Positions 32,531 through 44,800 of a stretch of 64,000 bases of DNA are shown here, piece after piece. The stretch is from Euphorbia lathyris (Eukaryota > Streptophyta > Magnoliopsida > Malpighiales > Euphorbiaceae). Positions within the stretch are counted from its first letter, which is position 1; every line of letters begins with the position of its first letter. The notes under the pieces are model-generated. The model ran no database searches, was not told where the DNA came from, and saw only the letters and a program-made list of their open reading frames with translations. Made by a program: the position numbers and the translations under genes. The stretch is from assembly GCF_963576675.1 (NCBI RefSeq), contig NC_088917.1:12862001-12926000 (forward strand). The letters run 5' to 3'.

Positions 32531-33829
32531 ATTGAAATCGGCGATGACACGGAACCACAAGAGATGCTCCCTGAAAAGGTATATGATAGTTTATATACAT
32601 GTAGTTTTATATTTATTTTTAAATATGTTCCTTACAGGATGTTGGTCGTTATGTTTTGATAGGAAACAATTATCACTTTAAGCGAGAACACACAAGCCGT
32701 GATAGATGATGTGCATCAGCCTCAGCCGTTAAGGGCGGTGCGACAAAGGAAGCGATCACATCACGTGACAACACCGTACATGGAGGAAAAGAAAAGAAAA
32801 AGGTGTAAGCAGTTGGCTACGAAGGGAACTAAGAAGGTAGCCAAGAAGGGAACTAAGACGGTAGATCAGTGCATGGATATTGTCGTATCACAGAGTCCCG
32901 CCTTTCCTAGAGCACCTCCTGTACCTACGTCATGGTCAGCCCGGATTGATAAGGACGATGTGTCTACGTATGAGGTATGGAGGAATTTTTGCAACAAAAA
33001 GTCATCAAGGCCCGTTAAAGGGACAGAACCACTGCAGCCGGAAATCCCGTGGTTTATACAAGCTGAGACACCAGGAAAATATTGGGACGGGGAGGTATTG
33101 CTTTTAAATATTATGGTTTGTTTGTTTGTGATGCATATGTTTGTGAAGCATGTGTTTGACTTATGTCTATATTTGTTTTTTAACTAGCACATCGATGCAT
33201 TCATGTATCTGTTGCGGCGCTAGTCGTTTGAGAATGGTTTAGATGCGGACTGGACTACATGTGATAGCCAATTCACCAGATATATACAGTTGTCACACAA
33301 TCTGGATATGGGCCACGTGTGTAATACTATCAATGGGAGAGATGACATGTTTATGAGACCATGGAAGGGTTTGAAGCGAATATTCATGCCATTCAACATA
33401 AAAGGAAACCACTGGATATTAGGAGTGCTAAATACAACGAATATGCACATGTACATATATGATAGTTGTCTTTCTAATGACAGTGAGGAGAAGCTTGGTC
33501 AAGTACTCCAGAGGCCCATGACCGTACTTGCATACGCTATTGGCAAAACCATAGGGTGGACTGGTCAAAATCAGGACAACCGGATAGGGTGGACTAGGCT
33601 ACCGGACACTCCACAACAGAGAACAACATCGAACGATTGTGGGATGCTGGTGTGCATTTTTTCTCAACTTTTAACAGTTGGTCGGCAGGTGCATGAATTA
33701 GACCTAGATGACAGAGATTTCCTTAGATTACGTGTTGTCCTTGAAATTTTCCATGGCAAACTGTATAAATTTTGAGTTTTACTATTGGTGTTTTTTGTAC
33801 TTGTTATATCTTTTGTTATATATTGTGCC

Positions 33830-34020
33830 CATTGCATTCGCGAATTCGCATATCACTCCATTCGCGAAGATACCAGTTCACAATATTCATATTCGCGAAG
33901 GTACCATTGCATTCGCGAACATCTACTTCGCGGACATACCTCCTGATCCGCATACTGGTGTATTCGCGAGTTCGCATATCTCTGAATTCGCGAAGTTGTC
34001 CCTATATTCGCGAAGTTGTT
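33830..34020. repeat. TTCGCGAA cluster 2, between the convergent MULE genes
   Basis: Six exact TTCGCGAA copies, mostly in the context ATTCGCGAAG or ATTCGCGAAC, and TTCGCATATC variants lie within 190 bases directly after the Ulp1-like stop codon. Confidence 0.85.
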
Positions 34021-34188
34021 TTACACAAACTAAAACACACATTATTTCGATACAACCAAACATTCTAAAAACACACATTATTTCGATACAATAATTAATC
34101 TCACAAGACATAAGAATACATGTTCTTACAAAAACATAAGGATACTTGTTCTTAGAAAGACATAAGGATAAATTCTGCTCAAACCGCA

Positions 34189-36818
34189 TCAATTGTTCGA
34201 AGTCCTAGAACTTCGTGAACTTGCTATTGTACTTGTAGTTTGAATTGTATTTGGCAACGGTCGGTGACAATTCAACCTATTATGCCCGCTATTCCCACAT
34301 CGGCTACATACCATTGGCAATGGGTTTTTACCTTGTGACGGTCTTCTGTTCTGACTTCTTGGTCGTCCAACTGGGGCAGCACCTCTTACAGGGGGAAGCA
34401 CCTTCCTTGGAGGGTCACAGTTTGTCCACTCCGTCTGGGGTCCAAGTGGGTAGATACACTCTGCGTAAGCTAATCTAACTGCGTTGTTGGTGTAATATTT
34501 ATCAACCCATTGGTATGCGTTACTTAGTCGATTCTCACATGCAACTTTACATACATGTTTACAAGGAAATTGAGAAAGTTGCCATTGCCTACACGTGCAA
34601 GTACCTGCATCTAAGTCAACAATACCCCCTTTCCCTCGGTCCCCAATCTGAAATGTGTGTTGGTTTATTCCACTAAATGTACATGGTATAGATTTAGTAA
34701 TATGTTTCTTCATCTTCCGTTCACCGTAAAATGACAGATAATGTTCTCGTGCTCCTGGAAATGGAAACATGAAGGTAATGTATTTATGTATCATCTAAAT
34801 TACCAGAAATGACAACGTATAAAATATTTACCAGCCGATGTTTGTCTTTCGTAGAACCATCGTTGGACAGTAGTTCTAATGTACTCTATCAACATTGTGA
34901 TGGGCAAACGTCTTCCTTCAACCATTACCGCGTTCCATGATTCAGCAATGTTTGTTGTCATTATGTTATAACGACGGGTATGAAAATATGCACGCGACCA
35001 TCTCTGGATACCAGCTTGCTCTAGATATACTGCTGCAGGGCCATGTAGCTCACGTAGTCGAGCGAATGCTTCGATAAAATCTGAAACCCTGTAAGCTTTA
35101 GCAGCTCCCCAGTACACATCGCCTATCTTTCTAACTGACCTGAATTTGGCCTGCAGGTTCATTTTCAAATGGTGACAACAACATCCATGTATTGCATTTG
35201 GAAACACCAAGTTCACAGCATAGTCAATTCCTTTGTGCCTATCAGAGATGACGGCAAAATTCTCTATGTCCCCAATACATTCTTTCAGCTTGGTCATGAA
35301 CCAACTCCAAGCCTCGTTGCTCTCGTTTGGTCCAACCCCAAAAGCGATAGGATAAATCTGGTTATTGCCATCTTTCCCAACTGCAATGTACAATTGTCCT
35401 GGATACTTACCTTTTAGGAAGGCTCCATCAACGCAAATGACAGGCCGAATGTGTTCTTTAAAAGCTCTAAGTGAAGGACCAAACGCCATAAAGAAGTACT
35501 GAAAATGATCAGCATCGTCGGTTTAAATATGTGTTACCGTACCTGGGTTGCATGCTTTCAACGTTTCACAGTAGTCCGGCAACAACATGTATGACTCTTC
35601 TGGTGAACCCATCACATCTTCTATGGCCCAATTCCTTGCTCTCCAAGCTTGCATATACGACAAGTTTATTTTATATTGGGTCTCAAAATCTTTCACAATG
35701 TCCTTTGGTCTAAACACTCTACCCTGGATATCAAACTTATATGAAAGTAGTATGCCAGCCACTCGTTTCCCCGCTTGCCTGTGATGTGGTAACATTTGAT
35801 CCCTAGAACATATGTGGTTGTCCATTGTATCCATTCTTCGGAGCCTAAACATACTTGAATTGGATATCGCAATTCCTCTAGCACGCCATTTACATACATC
35901 CGACTGTCTACATCTAACCTCAAATATGGACTTGTTAGACTTGTACACTTTCCATTCGAACCTGTTATTCACTGCGTATTTACCTAGTGCATCCTTCAAT
36001 TCTCGTTTGTTGGAGAACATGTCGTGTACCTTTAAACCGACGACCCCTTTCGATGAACTATCTTCAATAGTAAACTTGGGTGCATCATGGATCTCAGGTA
36101 GCCATCGAAATGGATCACTCCTCTTCCTTATTGTTTCTACATTCTCTGCCAATACCCTGCTTTGGGGAACAGCTTCGCAATGCGATTGTCTCGGAGGGAT
36201 AGGTTGTCCATCATTTACCGTTTTCTCTGTGTCATCATGACCCCAAATGTCATCGTCGTACATCTGGTCCTCCCGATGATAAACCGGATTCGAGCTAATA
36301 TCATCTAAACCAGGAGTGTGGGATGCAATATTGCACTCAGTGATTGGTTCTTTTCCTGGCCTATGAGGGGGGCGTTCAACAGTTGTGTTGTCTACTTCAG
36401 GATTTGTTTCAAATACAACTGTGGCATTGGCATCACAACTTGAATGAATAACATTCTCTACCTTCGTGACTCGCGGTTGGATTGTTCGTGACTCAAAATT
36501 AGCATATAGTGGGGTAACAGCGTCAGTTTTCATCCGACAATAATCTAAAAAACACTCAACATCACTTGAATCAACAATCGGAACTACTGCCCCAGGTAGT
36601 TGCTTTCGTCCGATAGTTAACTGCATAGTCATACGCAGATAAAATGACATTGGATCAACATGAGCAGTAGTGTATACTATCTCTTGCAGCCTTTCCAAGC
36701 TCAATCCTGGAGACAGCTTCAGCAATTTCTTCTCGCCCCCCTCGTATGTCATGGTCTTACCAACTGTTTTCCACCGGCCATTCCACATGATCACACACAA
36801 CACAAACTGGTCTGACAT
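34189..36818 (-). pseudogene. mudrA: mudrA-type MULE transposase with one in-frame stop
   Basis: Reading right to left, the likely start is MSDQFVLCVIMW (36818). An N-terminal PB1-like segment is followed by the MuDR DNA-binding domain (about 36040-35840, GLKVHDMFSNKRELKDAL with C and H zinc ligands). The MULE catalytic domain then has ICVDGAFLKG, VISDRHKGI and the HGCCCHHLK motif. After a GT-AG intron (34831-34755) come a SWIM zinc finger (CTC...PCKHVC) and a CCHC knuckle (CSRCGNSGHNRLNC). The only break is TAA at 35523-35525, one base from a Glu codon, between THI and TDDADHFQYFF; the frame continues unchanged after it. The protein without the stop would be about 850 aa. Read-through could give full-length product, but that is untested. 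Confidence 0.9.
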
Positions 36819-36894
36819 GCTTCTATCAATAATAAACAAAAAAAAAAGGAATGAGATAACAGAATGAAATAACATCATGAAATAACATACACTT

Positions 36895-37170
36895 CACATA
36901 ATTCGCAGTTATTCGAATATGCGAATTCGCATATTTCGCAAATACATTCGCAGACTTCGCATACTTCGCAAATACGTAAAATATGCGAAGTGTGCGAACC
37001 CAATGCTGGAACACCATATCTTCGCATACTTCGCGTATATTCCATATGCGAATTCCGCGAAGTATGCGAATAACAAACGCATACACAGCCTTCAATAGAC
37101 TTCGCATATTAAGATTTCGCGAAACGAAATCATAATATGCGAAGCACGCGATCTTCCGCACGAAGTTCAG
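36895..37170. repeat. TTCGCGAA cluster 3, upstream of the transposase
   Basis: Many TTCGCATA/TATGCGAA half-sites, one TTCGCGAA (about 37113) and a perfect 20-base palindrome centred on GAATTC at 36916-36935. It lies within 300 bases upstream of the transposase start, where its promoter or transposase-binding sites would be. Confidence 0.85.
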
Positions 37171-37397
37171 ATTTATAAATTTCTAACCTCAAAAGTAAAC
37201 TGCTGCTGAAACTAACATCAACGAGTTCAAAACGATTTAACCATATGAAAATAACATCATACTTACATGACAAAGCTTGGGCTTTGATTGATGAAGGATC
37301 TTAAGGAAAAAAAAGAGAGAGAAAATCGCGAACTGTGAGAGTGAGAGTGAGATTTATCGCGTAAAAAGAGAGAAGAGGGGATGATCTGATTAAGTAT

Positions 37398-37520
37398 CTT
37401 ATATATATGAAGGGTATTATGTGTATTTCAAATTAAATCAGTCTATATATGTAATTTGAACAATAATGGATCTTCAAATATAAATGGGCCTCCCATTACA
37501 CCCAGTTTTGTAATTTACCC
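37398..37520. repeat. right terminal inverted repeat of the MULE
   Basis: Inverted partner of 29877-29998, followed by CTATTAAAA. Confidence 0.88.
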
Positions 37521-38100
37521 CTATTAAAATTATCAATCAGGCTCATGAACTAACAAAATATCATCAATCGAGTCCCCATTCTAAACAAAAATCATCAATT
37601 GAGGCCTCATCGAATATCATTCAGTTGAACAGTTTCAGATCTTCTTCTCCAAACCTATTTTGAACCAACACAGAAATTATTACAGTCTATATCAAATATT
37701 CACAGTTTCTGATTTTAGAATAGGATGGAGACTCAATTGATGATTGTTGCTTAGTTTAGGGACCTAATTGATGATTTTGATAGTTTAGAGACCTAATTGA
37801 TGATTTTGATAGTTTAGAGTCCTAATTGACTTTGAAGCTTTAGTTTGAGGACCAAAATGAATGTAATGCCTAAATTTAATAGGTAATTATTGATAAATTC
37901 CAGTTTGTCAGTAATTAATTTTTTTTTAATTTATTTTGATAGTATTTACTAAAAAAGGTCAAAATTGATCCTAAAGAAAAATGTTGAGAGCAAAATTTAA
38001 AAAATAAAAACATTAGGAACTAATATAACTTTACCAAAAAGCGCTGATAGAAATAAAAATCATCGAGAGAGTTAAATTGTACTTTATGTCGAATAGTTTT
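37521..38100. repeat. diverged foldback repeat flanking the MULE
   Basis: Words such as AATTGATGATTTTGATAG and ATCATCAATCGAGTC recur on both strands, as in a decayed foldback element into which the MULE jumped. No gene. Confidence 0.4.
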
Positions 38101-38119
38101 GGAATGTTGTCTTCTCTAT

Positions 38120-38580
38120 TTTCGGTATACACCATAGTAGTGTATTGACCTTTGGAAATCTTTTCCGGGATATCAGAGTTGTCCGTTTACATACTTCTAT
38201 GAGAAAATGGTGGAATTTGGCTACTATAACTGCTGTTTCGTGCATTTGGTACATTAGGAATATGGCTATTTTTGAAAATGATCTCCCTTCAATCCAATTC
38301 CTTCAGAATCGGCTTCACTTTTACATTCAGGAACCAAAATGGCTTATTAATTTGCCGAGCCGTGCTAGGCCTCCGCCGGACCCGATCATTGTTTGCTGGT
38401 GTCCGCCGCCGTCAGGTTGGATAAAGGTTAATACAGACGGCGCGGCGGACGGTGCGCCTGGAATCGCCGAAGCTGGTGGGATTTTCAGAAATTCCCGAGG
38501 TTTTGTTATTGGCTGCTATGCTATTAACTTCTCTAGTTCCTATGCGCACATTGCCGAACTAATAGAAATAACAAACGGTA
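38120..38580 (+). pseudogene. LINE remnant with RNase H-like domain
   Basis: An open stretch codes a zf-RVT-like tail (HTSMRKWWNLATITAVSC) followed by WIKVNTDGAA...AEAGGIFRNSRGFVIG, the start of the RVT_3/RNase H domain at the end of plant LINE reverse transcriptases. It stops at IAELIEITNGK, before the domain is complete, and has no upstream reverse transcriptase. Dead fragment. Confidence 0.7.
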
Positions 38581-38860
38581 AATAATAGCCAAACCGAACC
38601 AAATAGAACCTTAATAAATTCACACACATGATGGAAAATTATTGAAAATGCTCTATCCAGAAAATGGGGGAAAAGCTTTTGTTCATTTGTGTTTACATAT
38701 AGATTAACTAAAGTTATGTACTTCTGTAATTGCCCCTTTTTTTTAACTGTTTGCAGTTTCCCCCTTAAGTTAAATATTCACATTCATAATAATGTACGAT
38801 CACACTCAAAAATTCATGTAAAAAGTCGAAAATCGGATCGGATAACCAAGGTGCTCGCGA

Positions 38861-41800
38861 TCACTCTTCACCTTTGAGTGATTCAATCCACTTGCCGGTA
38901 GTCTTTAGAGGCTCAAAGACGACCACCGAACCATTTGTTAGTCCAACTGCAAACTGGTTCGGCTTCTGCGGATGTGCAGCAATATCTACTGGATAGACAT
39001 CAAAACTGCAGCAAACACTATGTTTGTCATATTGATCATGAATAACTTGAGCTGAAACGATTTGAAATTTAATGGCGTAAAGTGAATAGCTTACCTTGAA
39101 CTAGGTGGAAGGTACGCAATGGAAGTAATCCGACAACGTAACTCCAGATTTTTAGCATCAAAGATAGAAACAGTTCCATCCACAAAGCAAGCATACACCA
39201 TCAGAGCATCACAAGAGAAAGTTGCCCGCGAAATTAGGGGTGCAGGATCGACTCGAACCCACTGGAACCATAAAGCAATAGATATTTCTGTTATGTTCTC
39301 GACAAAAGGATTGGTTAGTCGAGGGAAAAAAACGGGTTAAAAACACTTGCCTTCTTCATACAATCTAAAGTTTTAGCATCATATAATTCAACGCAATTCT
39401 GGTGTACAGCAAGAAGTTGCATTTGATCCGGGTGCATCTGAATGTGCGTGTCCGTAAATGCTGAAATCCCATTCTTTTCCAGAATCTGCAAGAAGCTCCT
39501 TCCGCATTCTTTCCACCCTTCGACGTTCCATGCCATAATCTGCAGAAAATTAAAGCACATGATTAGACAACTATAAATTGAAGTTCCCGTGAACGTAATA
39601 ACACTCATTGCTTATTCGAAATACTAACCTGAACATCTGCTCCCGAAGAAAAAAGCATATTTAAAGCCTTAGAAAAGGCAAGGCTAGCCACTCTACCGCA
39701 ATGACCAACGAGCTTGGCAATGACCTGTATAAATAAAGTACACAATATTCGTTACAATATTCTATCGTATTCAGCATTGATACGAGTCAAGAGCTAGCCC
39801 GTACCTTGGCTGACCGAACATTATATATTGTAATTGTGGAGTCCTCCCTCCCTAGAGCAACTATGTTGTTATCTTGAGGAAGGAACGCGATACTAGTTGT
39901 TGCGGGTGGTGGAGGCATGATAGACACAAGTGTCTGCAGATGTTCGGAAAAAATCAAGAATTGACAGTTAGGTACTTTCATGATTGAGAACAAGCATGGG
40001 AAATAGTACGAATACCATCTAAGCACATTCAGAAGAACGACTCGAGTTAAATTTAAAGCAGATATACACCGACATGGAGAGACAAACCCAATTGACCCTG
40101 ACAAAAGAAACGTCTAGTAAATTAGAACAGAGATAATTTCAGGTTACCTTGAACGTCAGCACGTTGAATAGGGATACTTTCCCTCCTGATGTTGACATTA
40201 GATACGAATCATTTTTAGTCAAAGAAAAACACGAAAGAGTTCCTTCTTGGCTGGTGTCCATGAGGTCATTTGTCATTGGCCCCGAACAGCTCTTCGGTTG
40301 CCATAATTGAGGGGAGACTTCAGTGGTTGCCTACGATTGACAATGACATAAATGTCCCGTACTATTGCACAATTTTTCACAAAATGAATTCAAAAGGAAT
40401 AAATAAAAGATTCAAGTTGTGCTCTGATTTGCTTACCTTTCCACTCGAATTAATGTCATCGACTCGCCATTTCCATAATAGATGAGTCGCATTTGATGCT
40501 AATGCCAGAATAGCATTACCTGCATTGTTATAAGCCAGGCCTGATATCTGCATTTGTCAGCGAGAAAACGAATAAGCAATTTTTTTTTTTTTTTGTATTT
40601 CAAGGAGCTGTTGATTCACTGAATGTTTCAAAATCAAAGTCGAAAGCTTTTGTTTTTTCGTGAGGCAAACTCACGAACATAGGCATTAAGATATCTCAGT
40701 TTCTTGACATTCCAAACACGGACACACACACAGACGAACAAATCAAATACTAACCAATTGGCAAGCACAAGGAAATAGGAAGCTTAAACCAACTGTAGAT
40801 TTACAAGGAGCAAAAAAAAATCGAGTTTTACGATTCTGTTGCTATGGACATATCAGATCATTTCCAACTAGTGGTCGAAGCAGGATGAGAAAGACTCAAC
40901 AGAATCGATGGAAAACCTCTCCTCTAGACACTGTTCTTTTTCTCACTAACATCTCACCCGGTACAAACCTCCTCAGGACGGTTCGTGAGTTCCAATTCTC
41001 GGATCAGTAACTAGCCAGCTCCATTATCATCAGGTCGGCTCCTCTTCCACACGGGAAAAAGCCCACTCCAACAGAGCGTGAGCTAATAACTACTCAGACT
41101 GAAGTTTGTCAATGAAAATGACAAGCTACACTTCAACTGAAGGCTCGCAGTAATAGCAGATACGAGACGAGATACCCGGGAAATTCATGTCAAGAGAAAG
41201 AACCTGACCTAGATTCATGTTCTAAATTCCTAGCAAACCGCATTAGCATTGGAAGAGGGGGGATAAGGCTTTACTTCCCACTATTCCTGACTCTATTCGT
41301 GATGAAAAAACAATCTGGTAATAAATTAATACAGACAGAGCTCGAGATATACATCAAGCGGACAAACTATGAAAACATAGGATTTCATTCATAGAACATA
41401 AAGAGGTCTAACCTTTTCTGATTTTACAGAGGAAGGGAGCCACAAAGTACAACACTGAAGAGGATTGTTTATTTCAAAGAGTTCAAGGTCTGCTTCCTGA
41501 GTATATTCATTTTCTCGAGTCTCCGTGCTTGTCAGGCCCTCATTCTGCAGAATATATGATATAAAAAAATATCTATGTTAATATATGTCGGGTCCTCAGT
41601 TCAGAACAAATTTCAAAAATGTTTTACCATGGTATATAGAATTTAAACTTAGACCATATTCCTCCCTAGATGAGTCAAAATTAATCTACCAATAAACAAA
41701 ATCTTAGCATATAAACCTTCGGTGATTCAGCAGCAGCTCCAGCACAAGCGACAGTCGAATACATTGGTAACTGCATAGCATAAAAAGCTGATGATATGAT

Positions 41801-44800
41801 ACTTTTTTTTGTGGTAAAGATCAGAGAAGAACTGTAAATGTTCTGACCCTTACAGGCATATGTAGCAGCAACTCAAGGCCCGACTCAGAAGCCAAAATCT
41901 TGATTTTGTTTTCATTTGCAGAAACAGCCAACAATGAGCCATCCTTGTTGAACCGAATATGCGGATTTGCCTACAAGTCGGAAAATGACTCGGATCAGGT
42001 GATTAATTTATATCACTTCTTTTCATGCGGGAAAATGTCACGTGGATTTGCCAAATTACCACTTGGATTTAGGGCTGTTAAATTCTGACATGACAGCACA
42101 ATTTATAGAGAACTCGTCTGGCACGATTAGCATTGTTGTTGCATTTATATCATATATAATTATATGAAATATATAAATCACACAACACAATTTTGACACG
42201 ACAACCCATTTTGACATGCCTACTTGGATTGTTCCTTGTACATTGTTGAAAAACAATTCTGTTGAACTAGTGGACAAATTGAAGCTCAAAGCTTAAAGAG
42301 CTTATCCATTAGTTCAGTATAATATAAGGGTAAAATACATCCATAGCCCCTGAACTATGGTGGTATTAACATTATGGCCCCTAAACTTCATTTTTTAACA
42401 TAAAAATCCTTGAACTTTACATAAGTTCAACATTAAAGTCCAAATCAACAAAAATCCATAAAAAACGTGTAAAGAAGGAATTATATGAGGGTAAAATATG
42501 TATTTGACTATAATTACAGTGACATGGATAAAAAAAAAAGAGAGTAAAAAAGTAGTCAATCTTGTCCAGGTCATGATTATAATTGTTGATTTATATTTTA
42601 ATGTTAGTAATATAATGCTCAAGGATTTTCATGTTAAGAAATGAAGTTTAGCTGCTATAATGTTAATAACGCTATAGTTTATGAGCCATGGGCGTAATTT
42701 ACCCTATAATATGATCACTTCGGAACTTACAGGTAATCCTCCTTCCGCATCAACGGTTTCGAGAAGCTCAACTTTGTCCATATCCCAAATTTTGATTACA
42801 TGTTCATCACCAGCAGCCAAAAACTGATTTTTCATAACATCAAACTTCACCACATCCAAAGAATTCTTCTGCAATCCATCATAGGTCCGTTTTATTGCAC
42901 CTTCACATTCATTCCATTCAACAAGAAACGACTCCCCAGTTTTACTAGTCCCGCATGTGAAAAGCCTGAAATTTTTTCAATTTGAAATCAGATTTTCATT
43001 TAGCATTCAAAATTAGAATCTGAAAGAAAATGAGTACATAGAACCTTTTATCATCAGCACTGTATGCAATCGATGTACACCCGAGACCGGGAGCAACATA
43101 ATCAACTCGGGCACCAGTATCATTATAAAGCCATGCTTTTATGTTGCCATCCACTGATATTGAAAAGATAAACTATCAAAAAGCAAACACGTTATTACGT
43201 AATCTCAAAGCAAGAAAAAGTCGAATGCTATAAATTCTCGACATCGTTTCAAGTTGACATTAAGTATTAAGAACAATCCTTACATGAATGTTTTCCTTGC
43301 TTTGAGGATAGACAGAATAAACAGGAGACCCGTGACCTTTGAAGATATACATTATCACACCAGTGTTGACATCCCATGCCTTATGCAAACATCGAAAAAC
43401 ACAAATTCAGAATCTTCGCGATATGAGACAGTTGATTAAGTAACGTAAAACAAAGCCTACCTTGACATTCTTATCATCACCACATGTTATGACTAATTGT
43501 TTGTCCACAGGTGCAGAGAATGCTAAATCATTTACACCACCGACATGAGCCTCGATCTAGAAATGAATTTATAAACAAAACGTTTATTAGAGAAAATTGA
43601 ATGGCCAAGGAGAAACAGAAACATGAACTATATTTTAGTGAAAACGTAAAATGTCATAAAAGGTACCTCCAAATGATGCTCGGCATCATCTAAACCATGA
43701 AAAGAATATACTTGCACCATGTGTTTTGAATATGCAACACCTGTTTTAAGGTAGGTCAATGAAGTTAGCTTTATAAAAATTGAGCATCACTGGTTATCGA
43801 ACATACTCGACTAAATTAACTCACGTTTCAGCATCTTTCTGACTTACCAAATAAAGAACCTTCAGGATTCCAAGTTATACGATTAACAGAAACACACGGG
43901 TCCTTAACTAGAGTTGCCTGGTTAGAGGTCAGAATGTCAGATTGATTCAGATTTCTTGCCTGCAATTGCTTTCATACTAGTATAAAACATAGTATAGAAG
44001 GGAAGAACCTTAAACTTCGATGAGCACTCTCCAATACCCCAAACCTGAAAGCTCCTTGAGAATAAATTTTTTCCCGAGGAAACTTCCCATAGACCTATAT
44101 CTCCTGTTCTAGTTCCAACTGAAGATTAACCATCAAATTCCATGAGTAAACATCGATTTCAGACAAGGTGTGTACCTCAATATCCATAGAAATGAGAACA
44201 TTGAAATATCCTTATGTGCAAACCTAGAAGAAGAGTTAGTTGAACAGGATGAAAATCCATGCTCGTTGGAGATGATCCCACGTTAAATATCCTTGCAACT
44301 GTCTCTGGAAAGTCAGCATCACTTGTGTCGTCCTTCGAAGGACTCTTTGGCAAGTCACCCTGATATGTTACAGTTGATGTTTCCTAGACAAGTGTATTAG
44401 AAAATAGTGTTAAATGGCAAAATAGTAGTCGTCCTCCATTCCATTACATGTGCCGTTTTTGTTATTTTCACTAGGATTAAGGAGCTATTAATTAGGCTTA
44501 AGTTTAGGATAAAATTGAGTGATTAAGACTAAGCACTACCCTTGTTTTAAAAAGACTCCAAATTGTTTTAATCCATGAACTTAAATGATTGGTCCTAAGA
44601 AATTGATTAAATACGTTTTCCAAATCACAAGGCGCATTTTCATTCTTTGAGTAAACGAAGAGACAAGGGTAAAATTCGAAAAAGAAGAAGTAAATTCCAT
44701 TGAAAATCTAAAAAAGCCAGATAAATGGAATTTGGATTTTGCTCAAAAACTTCAAATGTAGTGGAATGGAGGGAGTATATCTTAACTAAGGCCGTAATAA

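Larger units (their letters stand above)
30131..33775 (+). pseudogene. DUF1985 and Ulp1-type cysteine protease gene of the MULE, disrupted
   Basis: Exon 1 (30131-30151, MARTSKK) splices to 30538 (GDHSKSNSKKRKRTS). A DUF1985-like domain follows (QLAMFRKTCFGHLVDF) but has an in-frame TAA at 30847-30849, frame changes near 30960-31050, and a TGA near 31241. A Glu/Lys-rich coiled-coil part (31640-32580) has tandem ELKEEL-type and GERKEEQCGE repeats. The C48 protease domain runs on either side of an intron (33095-33187), with a TAG at 33221-33223. Catalytic H (GNHWILG, 33410), D (YIYDS, 33461), Q (PQQR) and C (SNDCGM, 33638) are intact. Ulp1 proteins remove SUMO in the nucleus; in MULEs the role is unknown. 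The breaks suggest no full-length product. Confidence 0.85.
29877..37520. mobile_element. complete Mutator-like element carrying transposase and Ulp1-like gene
   Basis: A 7,644-bp element with terminal inverted repeats of about 120 bases (29877-29998 and 37398-37520). They start GGGAAAATTACAAAAC and GGGGTAAATTACAAAAC (right end read inward, its first G lying in the flank). The perfect 9-bp target duplication CTATTAAAA is at 29868-29876 and 37521-37529. The minus-strand gene (34189-36818) is a mudrA-type transposase. The plus-strand gene (30131-33775) has a DUF1985 domain, an acidic coiled-coil region and an Ulp1 protease. The two genes converge at about 33.8-34.2 kb. MULEs with an Ulp1-like second gene are known in plants (KAONASHI-type). 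The perfect duplication points to recent insertion. Confidence 0.93.

Noticed and set aside
35490..35511. Intron spanning the transposase stop (GTACGG...TTTTCAG, 44 bases)
   Set aside because: Removing it would shift the frame and delete residues conserved in MULE transposases. A point stop is the simpler reading.
38120..38580. Independent RNase H gene
   Set aside because: The sequence is the 3' part of LINE reverse transcriptases and stops before the domain is complete.
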